DNA of 64,000 nt from Streptomyces chartreusis (GTDB lineage: Bacteria; Actinomycetota; Actinomycetes; Streptomycetales; Streptomycetaceae), in NCBI RefSeq assembly GCF_008704715.1, contig NZ_CP023689.1:6820001-6884000 (forward strand), in the 5' to 3' direction. Positions 1-7,624 of the stretch are shown here, piece after piece. Position 1 is the first letter of the stretch; each line of letters opens with the position of its first letter. The notes beneath the pieces are model-generated. The model did no database searches. It worked only from the letters and a program-made list of their open reading frames with translations, and was not told the DNA's origin. The position numbers and the translations under genes were made by a program.

Positions 1-284
1 AGGTGGCTCAGGGTCCTGGAGCTGAGATGGGTGGGCTGGACGACGACGAAGCCCTGCGCGGCCCAGCGGTCGGTGAGCGGCGCGTAGCCGTGCAGCGAGG
101 AGAGGTGGTTCGAGGGGCCGTGCCCGTGCGAGAGAAGGATGACGGGCAGGTCGCCGCCGGTCGCGGGGGCGGTGACGCGCAGGTGCAGATCGACGGGGCG
201 GCCGGGGATCGGCAGCACCACCGGGCCGTACGACATCACGGGTACCGGCGGGTCGGTGACGGTGCTCTGGGTGGATGCGGACAT
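1..284 (-). CDS. Alpha/beta hydrolase, N-terminal part (cut by window edge)
   Basis: About 94 residues are visible before the left edge. The ATG at 284 follows AGAAGGGA at a good distance. The protein starts MSASTQSTVTDPP and contains LPVILLSHGHGPS, the oxyanion-hole strand and turn of an alpha/beta hydrolase of the chlorophyllase or platelet-activating-factor acetylhydrolase type. It then shows the strand GFVVVQPTHLSSRT. The nucleophile elbow lies outside the window, so the substrate cannot be told. No signal peptide is seen, so it is probably cytoplasmic. It is divergent from the TetR gene at 459 across an inverted-repeat operator, which suggests TetR control. The family call is fairly sure. 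Confidence 0.72.
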   Translation of the reverse strand, partial: MSASTQSTVTDPPVPVMSYGPVVLPIPGRPVDLHLRVTAPATGGDLPVILLSHGHGPSNHLSSLHGYAPLTDRWAAQGFVVVQPTHLSSRTLSH

Positions 285-390
285 GACGCGATTCCCTTCT
301 GGGGTCCTGGCCGCACCTCGGCCGCTGCGGGCGGAAGGCGGGCAGGGGCGGGCAGGGTGGTAGGAAGCGCACGGCTCGACTAACCTGAAC

Positions 391-429
391 CGGAACGCTG
401 CTCCATTTAGTATCCGGAGCGCTGTTCCG
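391..429. promoter_or_regulatory. Probable TetR operator: paired inverted half-sites
   Basis: CGGAACGCTGCTCC (391-404) and GGAGCGCTGTTCCG (416-429) form an imperfect inverted repeat, 11 of 14 positions, with an 11-bp AT-richer centre (atttagtatcc). It sits between the hydrolase start (284) and the divergent TetR start (459), just upstream of the regulator's GGAGGAA. This is the usual arrangement for an autoregulating TetR repressor. The repeat is seen; the protein that binds it is inferred. Confidence 0.6.
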
Positions 430-458
430 TTTTGTCAACGGCGCCGGAGGAATGCCTG

Positions 459-1049
459 ATGTCCACCGAGAATCCGGCCGGGAAGACGCCGGCCCGAACC
501 AAGCGGGCCGACGCGCAGCGCAACCAGCAGACGCTGCTCGCCGCGGCCGCCGAGGTCTTCGTCACCTCGGGCGTCGACGCGCCGATCCGCCAGATCGCGG
601 CCAGGGCGGGCGTCGGGATGGGCACGATCTACCGCCACTTCCCGACCCGGGCGGACCTCGTGACCGCCGTCTACCGCCATCAGATCGAGGAGTGCGCCGA
701 GGCCGGCCCGCGGCTGCTGGCCGCCGCCGACTCCCCGTTCACCGCACTGCGCGAGTGGATCGACCTCTTCGTCGACTTCCTGGTCACCAAGCACGGCCTC
801 GCGGGCGTGCTGCACTCCGACAGCGCGGGCTTCGAGACCCTGCACACCTACTTCCTCGACCGCCTGCTCCCCGTCTGCACCGACCTGCTTCAAGCCGCCG
901 CCCACGCCGGCGAGATCCGCTCCGACATCGAGGCCTACGAACTCATGCGCGCCGTCGGCAACCTCTGCATCGGCGCGGACAACGACCCCCGCTACGACGC
1001 CCGCCGACTGGTGGAACTCCTCATCACGGGGCTGCGCGGGCCGGTCTGA
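459..1049 (+). CDS. TetR/AcrR family transcriptional regulator
   Basis: 196 aa. The N-terminal helix-turn-helix spans roughly residues 20-65 (RNQQTLLAAAAEVF, IRQIAARAGVGMGTIYRHFP, with the IYRHF recognition helix typical of TetR). The alpha-helical ligand domain ends in GNLCIGADNDPRYDARRLVELLITGLR, like the TetR C-terminal domain of SbtR-type regulators. ATG 459 is chosen because GGAGGAA lies 6 nt upstream; a TTG at 432 in the same frame has no ribosome site. It is divergent from the hydrolase, with paired operator half-sites between them, so it probably represses that gene and itself. The ligand is unknown. Confidence 0.85.
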   Translation: MSTENPAGKTPARTKRADAQRNQQTLLAAAAEVFVTSGVDAPIRQIAARAGVGMGTIYRHFPTRADLVTAVYRHQIEECAEAGPRLLAAADSPFTALREWIDLFVDFLVTKHGLAGVLHSDSAGFETLHTYFLDRLLPVCTDLLQAAAHAGEIRSDIEAYELMRAVGNLCIGADNDPRYDARRLVELLITGLRGPV

Positions 1050-1076
1050 CGGGTCGGTGCGTGATGCGGTGAGCCG

Positions 1077-3110
1077 TCAGACCGTCCGGTTGCGGTCGAG
1101 CAGGTCCTGCACGTCGGCGGCGATGGCACGGCCCTGCTCCTCGACCGGCGTCAGGCGCCTGACGATCTCGCGGCTGCCTTCGGTGTCCTCGGCGCGCATC
1201 CGTTGCACTATCTCGTCCAGCGTCGCGCGCAGCCGGGCCCGGTGCCGGTGGTGGTACTCCGCGGCCGCGTCGATCACGCGCCGGCCGTCGCTCCGCACCA
1301 TCTCCTCGAAGCCGGTGCGGGCCTCCTTGGCCTGCTCGTCGATCATGTCCTTGCGTTCCTGACGGGCCTGCTGGATCTTGGACTCCCGCTCCCGGAGGAA
1401 GTCCGTGATCCTGGCGATACCGATGGCGGCGAGGACGGCCGCTCCCACCGGTACCGCGATGGTGGCGAGACTGAGGCTCGTCGTCAGCCAGACCGCGCCG
1501 CCGGCGAGCGGGCTCGCGACACCGAGCACGTTGGCCGCGTCCTGGACCACGCCGTACGCCCGCCAGGGGTTGTCCCCGTCGTTCGCCACCGGGATGGAGT
1601 CGAGGTCGAGCGGCTCGGGTCCGACCAGCCGGGACCCGGTGTCCTCGCCGAACAGGGACCGCAGGAACAGCCGGGCGCTGTCGTCGAGTGCCGCGCGTTC
1701 GCGCTCCCAGAGCGTGCCCGGTCCGTCGGGGCCCGTCATCCACTCGTTGAAGAGCTGGACGTGACGGACGCCGATCTCGTTCACGTGCTCGGCGCTCAGG
1801 TTGCCGGCGTCGATCAAGCCGTCCAGCCCCCGGTGCAGTTCGCTCGCCAGACCGTTGAACGGCCGCTGGGTCTTGCGGATCCTGCGGTCGAGTTCGTCGT
1901 TCAGCTCCGTCAGCATCCGCTGCAGGGACTCGTCCATGCCTTCCAGCTCCTGCCGGAGGCCGTCCCGCTGGACCTCCAGCTGGTCCACGGCCACCCGGTG
2001 GGCATCCAGCACATCGGCGATGGTCCGCCGTCTGCGCCGTACGACCCAGCCCGCCTCGTCCCCGATCAGCTTCAGATGCTTGTGCCCGGCGCCGGACTCC
2101 AGCAGGCCCTGGAGGCGGTCGCGCAGTTCCCCCATCCGGCCACGCCTGCGAAGCGCGCTGCCGTCCCTGCCCTTGCCCTCCTCGAACTCCGCCTGGGCCT
2201 CCAGGGCCGCCGACACGGGAAGGAAGCCCTCCCCGATGAACCGCTCGGAGCTGGGGTAACGATCGCGCAGATACTGGTTGTTGGTCGCCAGTACGTTCTT
2301 CCAGGCCGCCTGGTTGTGCTCGCGCTGCGCCGCCCGGTCGATCCCGGAGAGGACCCACAGCACCCGCTTCCTGGCCGGTACGGCGTGCGAGTACAGATCG
2401 CGGATCAGGCGCAGTTCGTTCGAGGTGAGGGCCTCGGTGGCCTGGCTGACGTAGATGAAGCAGTCTGCCTCCTTCCAGGCCTCGTACATGATCTCGTCGC
2501 GCTCCTCGTCCTCGGACTCCGAGCCCGGCAGGTCGAAGAGCTTGATCGGCAGTCGCGCCTTGGAGATGAGGAGTTCGATCCGCTCGACGTGATCGTTGAC
2601 GTGCTCCGAGCGGCGATCGGCCCTGTTGCCGTCCGCCGCCGCGTAGGCGGCCACTTCGGCGCGATGCAGATCCGTGCCGACCTCCACCCAGTCGGCCCGC
2701 CCCCTGAACTTGACCCGCAGCAGCCCCCGCCCGTACGCGTCGACGGTGGGGTCGTCCCCGACGGGGATGACCGTCGAGGGGCAGGCGGTGGTCGGACTCG
2801 CCGACGACGGCAGGATCCCGACGTATTCGTCCGACTGCTCGCCGTCCTCGTCGATGAACGGGAGGTATTCCAGGCCGCCTTGAAGGCCGCTGATGAGGAA
2901 GCTCTTGCCCGAGGACTGCCGTCCGAGGAGCGCCACCTTGAGCATGGTCGACAGGGCGCGGGTGCGCAGGGCCTCCATGCGCTCGACGTCCGAGCCCAGG
3001 TCGCGGGCGTCGGGGAGAAGCTCCGACACCTCGTCGACCGCCCGTAACCACCGTTCGCAGCGGACCAGCAGATGCTTCAGCTCGTCCTGTGCTTCCTCCA
3101 AGGGCATCAT
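1077..3110 (-). CDS. Dynamin-like large GTPase
   Basis: 677 aa from ATG 3110. The P-loop GRQSSGKS is at residues 63-70 and the G3 motif DLPG at 193-196. The G4 position reads SGID (255-258) instead of T/N-K-x-D. A long helical middle follows, then a hydrophobic stretch at about 535-570 that could be a membrane paddle, and a charged helical C-terminus. This layout fits bacterial dynamin-like proteins, which remodel or guard membranes. A GTG at 3176 is in frame, but the 22 extra codons have poor third-position GC, so ATG 3110 is preferred although it lacks a clear ribosome site. It stands alone and converges on the TetR gene. DynA/DynB-type genes usually come in pairs; no partner is visible. 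Confidence 0.75.
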   Translation of the reverse strand: MMPLEEAQDELKHLLVRCERWLRAVDEVSELLPDARDLGSDVERMEALRTRALSTMLKVALLGRQSSGKSFLISGLQGGLEYLPFIDEDGEQSDEYVGILPSSASPTTACPSTVIPVGDDPTVDAYGRGLLRVKFRGRADWVEVGTDLHRAEVAAYAAADGNRADRRSEHVNDHVERIELLISKARLPIKLFDLPGSESEDEERDEIMYEAWKEADCFIYVSQATEALTSNELRLIRDLYSHAVPARKRVLWVLSGIDRAAQREHNQAAWKNVLATNNQYLRDRYPSSERFIGEGFLPVSAALEAQAEFEEGKGRDGSALRRRGRMGELRDRLQGLLESGAGHKHLKLIGDEAGWVVRRRRRTIADVLDAHRVAVDQLEVQRDGLRQELEGMDESLQRMLTELNDELDRRIRKTQRPFNGLASELHRGLDGLIDAGNLSAEHVNEIGVRHVQLFNEWMTGPDGPGTLWERERAALDDSARLFLRSLFGEDTGSRLVGPEPLDLDSIPVANDGDNPWRAYGVVQDAANVLGVASPLAGGAVWLTTSLSLATIAVPVGAAVLAAIGIARITDFLRERESKIQQARQERKDMIDEQAKEARTGFEEMVRSDGRRVIDAAAEYHHRHRARLRATLDEIVQRMRAEDTEGSREIVRRLTPVEEQGRAIAADVQDLLDRNRTV

Positions 3111-3217
3111 GCGTCCACAACTACCCCAGCGGGTCGAGCGCGGACCGGGAAACGACCGATGCTGTTCGGAATCCACACCTGCGTGCTACCTGGTTCACGC
3201 GCGGGGCATTGACGCGC

Positions 3218-3248
3218 AAGCGCTTCGATTCTACGGTCCCGTTCGAAC
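3218..3248. promoter_or_regulatory. Two palindromes upstream of the arabinanase gene
   Basis: AAGCGCTT (3218-3225) has the CG-centred core typical of LacI-family operators. GTTCGAAC (3241-3248) is a perfect 8-bp palindrome related to the TTCGAA motifs found near the sugar transport and dehydratase genes further right. Both lie 75-110 bp before the GH43 start, a natural place for sugar-responsive control. No regulator gene is adjacent, so the assignment is inference. Confidence 0.35.
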
Positions 3249-3324
3249 TTGCGAGCACTGTTCGGTATGTCGACCAGACTGTCACCCCCACCGCTCTGTC
3301 ACCCCCACCGCAAGGAGGACCCGC

Positions 3325-4293
3325 ATGAGCCGCAAGCGCACCACCCTCCTCGCTCTTCCCGTCGCCGCGCTCCTCGCCCTGATCCCGTCCTCGGCGTCGG
3401 CCTATCCCAACCCCGGCCGGGTCACCGGGTCCGTCGTCACCCACGACCCGTCGATGATCCGCACCTCCTCCGGCCAGTACCTGCTGTACGCCACCGGCGG
3501 CGGCATCGCGAGCAAGACGTCGTCCGACCGCACCGCCTTCAGCGCGGGCGCCGACGCCTTCGGCAGCCGCCCCGGCTGGTGGTCGGCGTACTCCTCCGTC
3601 CCGGAGGCGTGGGCGCCGGACATCTCGTTCCACGGCGGCAAGTACCTGATGTACTACTCCGTCTCGAAGTTCGGCTCGAACACCTCCGCCATCGGCCTGG
3701 CGGGCTCCACGACCGGGCAGCCGGGCAGCTGGACCGACTACGGCACCGTCTACACCTCCGGCTCCTCAAGCGACTACAACGCCATCGACCCGAACCTCTT
3801 CGTCGACGACGACGGCAAGTGGTGGCTGTCCTTCGGCAGTTGGTGGACCGGGATCAAGATGATCCGGATCGACCCCGCCACCGGCAAACAGCTCTCCTCG
3901 AACACCACCCGCCACTCACTCGCCTCCCGCCCGACCGGCACCAAGGCCGTGGAGGCCCCCTTCGTCGTCAAGCGGGGCGGCTACTACTACCTCTTCGCCT
4001 CCTACGACACCTGCTGCGCCGGCACCAGCAGCACCTACAAGGTGAAGGTCGGCCGCGCCACGAGCGTCACCGGCCCGTACCGCGACCGCAACGGTGTCTC
4101 GATGCTCAACAACGGCGGGACGCCCGTGCTGGAGTCACACGGCAGCGTCATCGGCCCCGGCGGCCAGTCGATCATGAACGACGTCGACGGCGACCTGATC
4201 GTCTACCACTACTACGACGGCACCGACAACGGCACGCCCAAGCTGGGCATCAACCTTCTGAACTGGAGCAGCGGATGGCCGGTCGCCTACTGA
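3325..4293 (+). CDS. Secreted GH43 arabinan endo-1,5-alpha-L-arabinosidase
   Basis: 322 aa, exported: a Sec signal peptide MSRKRTTLLALPVAALLALI ends at SSASA-YP (about residue 26). The rest is a five-bladed GH43 propeller. The three acidic catalytic residues are visible: D41 in THDPSM (base), D155 in AIDPNLFVDDDG (pKa modulator) and E210 in VEAPF (acid). The ending GINLLNWSSGWPVAY is typical of endo-arabinanases (AbnA type), which cleave the backbone of plant arabinan into oligosaccharides. The start follows CAAGGAGG. Its 3' end overlaps a degraded GH43/ricin-type gene by 19 nt. Released sugars could feed the ABC importer at 7.6-11.6 kb (inference). Confidence 0.87.
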   Translation: MSRKRTTLLALPVAALLALIPSSASAYPNPGRVTGSVVTHDPSMIRTSSGQYLLYATGGGIASKTSSDRTAFSAGADAFGSRPGWWSAYSSVPEAWAPDISFHGGKYLMYYSVSKFGSNTSAIGLAGSTTGQPGSWTDYGTVYTSGSSSDYNAIDPNLFVDDDGKWWLSFGSWWTGIKMIRIDPATGKQLSSNTTRHSLASRPTGTKAVEAPFVVKRGGYYYLFASYDTCCAGTSSTYKVKVGRATSVTGPYRDRNGVSMLNNGGTPVLESHGSVIGPGGQSIMNDVDGDLIVYHYYDGTDNGTPKLGINLLNWSSGWPVAY

Positions 4294-4480
4294 CCCTGCT
4301 CGCGGCACTGCTGCTCGCGCTGAGCCTCGGCCAGTCGTCCGCGAGCGCCGCCTCGTTCGGCAACCCCGTCAAGTCGTGGTCCTCGACACCGAGAACTGCT
4401 CCAGCACGGACGGCGCCGACCTGCGTCAGTGGTCGTGGCTGAACAACACCTGCCAACAGTGGCGTTTGATGCCGGTGTAG
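4275..4480 (+). pseudogene. Remnant of a secreted GH43/ricin-domain glycosidase
   Basis: From ATG 4275 a complete signal peptide is encoded (MAGRLLTLLAALLLALSLG, cleavage near SASAA), followed by SFGNPVK, which resembles the first residues of mature GH43 enzymes. At about 4373-4376 the frame shifts. The +2 register then encodes VVLDTENCSSTDGADLRQW and SWLNNTCQQWRLMPV before TAG at 4480, the final Q-x-W repeat of a ricin-type (CBM13) domain. Both ends of a gene survive and the catalytic body is missing, so this looks like a large internal deletion. A short 55-residue frame remains open but should have no enzymatic function. Confidence 0.7.
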
Positions 4481-4493
4481 CTCAACGCCGCCA

Positions 4494-4517
4494 GGGGCGC
4501 GGGGAACTGCGCGACCA
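4494..4517 (+). repeat. Dispersed Streptomyces repeat, copy A
   Basis: Core GGGGAACTGCGCGACC preceded by AGGGGCGC. It is the first of eight copies in the window and lies just after the GH43/ricin remnant and before the 3' end of the aminotransferase gene. It is a single copy with no inverted partner nearby. The rest of the gap 4481-4570 holds nothing else recognisable. Confidence 0.75.
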
Positions 4518-4570
4518 ACCACGACGGCCCCGCAGTCGCCCACGCGCCACATCCCTACGGCGAGAGGGCG

Positions 4571-6211
4571 CTACCCGACCTGCCCCATCCCCGCCGCATT
4601 GGGCCAGCTCTGGCTGTTCGGCCACCCGGTCGCCGGCGCCGGAGTCAACCCCGGCCCTGTAGTACCGCGCACCTGCGCGGCCGTAAGCCCCCCACGCGCC
4701 GGCACTCCCGGCGGCGTGGGTCCGGCCGGCGGCACCACCGCCGCGGCGGGCGCCACGGGCGACGGGAACGACATCGGGGCAGGGGCGGGCGCGGGCGCGG
4801 GAGCGGGCGTCGCCACGGGAACCGGCGCCGGCATCGGCGCGGGCATGGGCGTCGGAGCGGGAGCCGGCGCAGGGGCCGCCGCGGCCGGGGCCACCGGAAC
4901 CGGCGCAGGCATCGGCATGCCGCCCCCCTGCGGCACCGCCTGCGGCTGAGGCACCGCAGGCATCGGCGCCGCCATGGCCTGCGCGGCAAGACCCGGCACT
5001 CCCGCGCCGTTGGTGGAGCTGACCAACCGGTCCACGGCCGCCGTACCCGAGCTGTAGTTGGTCCCTGTACCCAGCTCGGGTACGGCGGCTCCCCTCCTGG
5101 ACCCGTAGAGCACCTGCTCCAGGCCGGACACCAGGCGACGCACGTCCACCTGGGGGCGCACCACGAGTCGCAGGAAGCGGCTGGACGAACCGATCTTGTT
5201 GCCGCACTCGCGGACCAGGATCCGGTGCTCGGTGAGCAGCCGGTCGCGGACCACGGTGCCCTCGGCGCCCACGGGGAGGCGCACGAAGAGGAAGTTGCCC
5301 TGCGACGGGTAGACCGTCAGGCCGGGCAGCTGGGCCAGGTGGCTCGCCATGTCGAGGCGGTCGCGGCGCACCTGGTGCAGGCTCTGCGCGTACTCGGCGC
5401 CGTGATTCTTGAGCATGAACACCACGTGCTCGGCGAACGCGTTGAGGTTCCACTTCGGCAGCATCGAGCGGACCATGCCGGCCAGGGCCGGGTTGGCGAC
5501 GAGGTAGCCGAAGCGGATGCCGTGCAGGCCGAAGTTCTTGCCGAGGCTGCGCAGCACGATCACGTTCGGGCGCAGCATCGCCTCCTGGACGACCGACGGC
5601 TCCTGCTCGGCGTCGGCGAACTCCAGGAAGGACTCGTCGATGATGACCAGGTCGAGGTCGGCCATGGCGTCCATGAACTGCACGAGCGCGTGCTTGTGAA
5701 GGTAGCCGCCGTCGGGGTTGTTGGGGTTGCAGATGACCGCCACCCGGGTCCCCCTGGCCCGGATGAACTCGGCGTACTGAGCGAGGTCCAGGGCGAAGCC
5801 GCTGGACTCCTGGAGCGGGAACATGTCGACCCGCTTGCCGGTCTCCATGGGCTGGTCGGTCCAGCGGCCGAACGTGGGGACGGGGATGGCGAGGGACTCC
5901 CGGACCATCAGGTGGTCGATCCAGGTGATCAGCTCCGTGGAGCCGTTGCCCATCGCCACGCACTGCGGCGGAAGCTGGAGCAGGCTGCACAGTTCGGCCG
6001 TGATCGTGTCGGCGCTGCTCGGGTAGTACGTGATGATGTCCCGCAGCCTGGCCCCCATGTCCTCGAACATCTCCGGCGTCGGGAAGTACGGGTTGCAGGG
6101 AATGCAGAAGTCGACCGGACCGGCCCCGTCGCCGCCCTCACGCGTCAGCGCCGCCATCGACGGGCTGTGTGCCGCGGTGCTGCGGAACAGCGAGGTGACG
6201 TTGTCGGCCAT
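4571..6211 (-). CDS. PLP-dependent aminotransferase (HisC/CobD-like) with Ala/Pro-rich tail
   Basis: 546 aa. ATG 6211 follows GGAGG at 6 nt. Residues 1 to about 365 are a fold-type I class I/II aminotransferase: YPSSADT near the N-terminus, AMGNGSTELI, VICNPNNPDGG, VIIDESFLEF, and the PLP lysine in RSLGKNFGLHGIRFGY. The closest pattern is histidinol-phosphate aminotransferase or threonine-phosphate decarboxylase. About 120 residues of Ala-Pro-Met repeats (APAPAPAPTPMPAP and similar) follow and end in NSQSWPNAAGMGQVG, a low-complexity tail absent from ordinary HisC. It is not next to his or cobalamin genes, so the substrate is unknown. A stable hairpin lies in its 5' leader. Confidence 0.8.
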   Translation of the reverse strand: MADNVTSLFRSTAAHSPSMAALTREGGDGAGPVDFCIPCNPYFPTPEMFEDMGARLRDIITYYPSSADTITAELCSLLQLPPQCVAMGNGSTELITWIDHLMVRESLAIPVPTFGRWTDQPMETGKRVDMFPLQESSGFALDLAQYAEFIRARGTRVAVICNPNNPDGGYLHKHALVQFMDAMADLDLVIIDESFLEFADAEQEPSVVQEAMLRPNVIVLRSLGKNFGLHGIRFGYLVANPALAGMVRSMLPKWNLNAFAEHVVFMLKNHGAEYAQSLHQVRRDRLDMASHLAQLPGLTVYPSQGNFLFVRLPVGAEGTVVRDRLLTEHRILVRECGNKIGSSSRFLRLVVRPQVDVRRLVSGLEQVLYGSRRGAAVPELGTGTNYSSGTAAVDRLVSSTNGAGVPGLAAQAMAAPMPAVPQPQAVPQGGGMPMPAPVPVAPAAAAPAPAPAPTPMPAPMPAPVPVATPAPAPAPAPAPMSFPSPVAPAAAVVPPAGPTPPGVPARGGLTAAQVRGTTGPGLTPAPATGWPNSQSWPNAAGMGQVG

Positions 6212-6229
6212 GGAACCTCCGTATGGGGC

Positions 6230-6254
6230 GGGCCCGGTGGGGACGACCGGGCCC
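6230..6254 (-). promoter_or_regulatory. Hairpin in the 5' leader of the aminotransferase
   Basis: GGGCCCGGT (6230-6238) and ACCGGGCCC (6246-6254) pair perfectly over 9 bp with a 7-nt loop, ending about 10 nt before the GGAGG of the gene starting at 6211. Candidate -35 and -10 elements (TTGAAC and TATGTA, complement of roughly 6296-6332) lie upstream, so the hairpin would be transcribed. It may influence translation or mRNA stability; nothing identifies it as a known riboswitch. Confidence 0.4.
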
Positions 6255-6384
6255 GTCGTCTTTGGGTGGCCCGCGCGGGGGAGCACGGGCCGCCCTTACA
6301 TACGGATACTGGGGTGGCGCTGTTCAACCACTGAGAAGTCGGTGAGAAGTTGTGCGCCACCTGTGAAGAACCGTCACAACGGAC

Positions 6385-6411
6385 GGATCAGCCGGGCTCA
6401 GCGGCTGATCC
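6385..6411 (-). terminator. Hairpin terminator after aldose epimerase
   Basis: GGATCAGCC (6385-6393) pairs with GGCTGATCC (6403-6411) around a 9-nt loop. It begins 5 nt after the stop codon of the epimerase gene and separates it from the aminotransferase promoter. No U-tract follows, as is common in Streptomyces. Confidence 0.6.
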
Positions 6412-6415
6412 GCAC

Positions 6416-7561
6416 TCAGCGGCTGAACGAGTGGATCGTCGTCGACCGGTACGTCTGCCCCGGTCGCAGCACCGTCGACGGGAACGACGGCTTGTTCGGC
6501 GAGTCCGGGAAGTGCTGTGTCTCCAGGCACAGCGCGTCCCCTTGCCGGTAGGTGCGGCCGCCGGTGCCGACCAGGGTGCCGTCGAGGAAGTTGCCGGAGT
6601 AGAACTGCAGGCCCGGCTCGGTGGACGCCATCCGCAGGGTGCGGCCGAAGGAGGGGTCCTTCAGGGTCGCGATCCACTCGGGACGCGGCGAGATGCCCTT
6701 GTCGAGCACCCAGTTGTGGTCGATGCCCTTGCCGTACAGCAGCTGCTGGTGCGGCTCGCGCAGGTCCTCGCCTATGCGCTTGCTGCGGCGGAAGTCGAAG
6801 GGGGTGCCGGCGACGGGGGCCAGCTCACCGGTGGGGATGAGGCCCGAGTCGACGGGGGTGTAGCGGGAGGCGTCGATCTTCAGCTCGTGGTTCTCGATCG
6901 TGCCGCTGCCCTCGCCCGCGAGGTTCCAGTAGACGTGGCTGGTGAGGTTGACGACGGTGGCCTTGTCGGTGGTGGCCGCGTAGTCGATGCGCCAGTCGCC
7001 GTACTTGGTGAGGGTGTACGTCACCTTCACCTTGAGCGTGCCCGGGTAGCCCATCTCGCCGTCGACGGACGTGTAGTACAGGTGCAGGCCGACGTCGGAG
7101 CCCTTGGTGAACGGCTCGACGTCCCACACCCGCTTGTCGAAGCCCTTGGCACCGCCGTGCAGGCTGTTCGCGCCGTCGTTGACGTTGACCTGGTAGGCCT
7201 TGCCGTCGAGGGTGAACTGCCCCTTGCCGATCCGGTTGCCGTAGCGGCCGATCAGCGCGCCGAAGTACGGGCTCCCCGCGACGTAGTCCTCGATGTTGTC
7301 GAAGCCGAGGGAGACGTTGGCGTAGTGGCCGCGCCGGTCCGGGATCTCCAGGGACTGCACGACGCCGCCGTAGGAGAGGACCTTCATCCGCGTGCCGCCG
7401 TTGGCCAGCGACCAGCTGTACACCTTCGTGCCGTCGGCGAGCCTGCCGAAGAGCGACTTCACCGGCGTCCGGTCTCCCGTGGCGTGCGCGCTGCCGATGG
7501 TCGCGGCGGTGATCCCCGCCGCCGCGGCACCGGCGATGACCGTACGTCTGCTCATGTCCAT
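6416..7561 (-). CDS. Tat-exported aldose 1-epimerase (galactose mutarotase family)
   Basis: 381 aa. The N-terminus MDMSRRTVIAGAAAAGITAA carries a twin-arginine motif (SRRTVIA), so the enzyme is probably exported folded. The mutarotase fold shows YGGVVQSLEIPDR, GRYGNRIGKG, the catalytic-His regions NSLHGGAKGFDKRVW and LTSHVYWNLAG, and the C-terminal Glu motif GLQFYSGNFLDG. It interconverts alpha and beta anomers of aldoses such as galactose or arabinose. ATG 7561 follows AGGAGCC. It lies just after the sugar ABC importer, separated by a terminator, and would supply the anomer the importer or its binding protein prefers (inference). A cytoplasmic paralogue is encoded at 31689. Confidence 0.87.
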   Translation of the reverse strand: MDMSRRTVIAGAAAAGITAATIGSAHATGDRTPVKSLFGRLADGTKVYSWSLANGGTRMKVLSYGGVVQSLEIPDRRGHYANVSLGFDNIEDYVAGSPYFGALIGRYGNRIGKGQFTLDGKAYQVNVNDGANSLHGGAKGFDKRVWDVEPFTKGSDVGLHLYYTSVDGEMGYPGTLKVKVTYTLTKYGDWRIDYAATTDKATVVNLTSHVYWNLAGEGSGTIENHELKIDASRYTPVDSGLIPTGELAPVAGTPFDFRRSKRIGEDLREPHQQLLYGKGIDHNWVLDKGISPRPEWIATLKDPSFGRTLRMASTEPGLQFYSGNFLDGTLVGTGGRTYRQGDALCLETQHFPDSPNKPSFPSTVLRPGQTYRSTTIHSFSR

Positions 7562-7588
7562 GTGCGGCTCCTGTTCAGGAATTTGAAA

Positions 7589-7613
7589 GGGCCCCGCCGT
7601 TCCGGCGGGGCCC
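7589..7613 (-). terminator. Terminator after the sugar ABC operon
   Basis: An 11-bp perfect stem (GGGCCCCGCCG at 7589-7599, CGGCGGGGCCC at 7603-7613) with a TTC loop. On the minus strand it follows the permease stop by 11 nt and is trailed by CTTTCAAATT. It separates the importer from the exported epimerase. Confidence 0.8.
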
Positions 7614-7624
7614 CTTGCGTGGAC

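Noticed and set aside
1024..3120. 698-codon leftward open frame overlapping the dynamin gene
   Set aside because: Same strand but different frame from the dynamin-like gene; no domain motifs, and Arg/Gly/Pro-rich composition of a shadow frame.
7589..7613. Hairpin considered as a riboswitch for the exported epimerase
   Set aside because: Too short and simple, and directly after the permease stop; it is better explained as a terminator.
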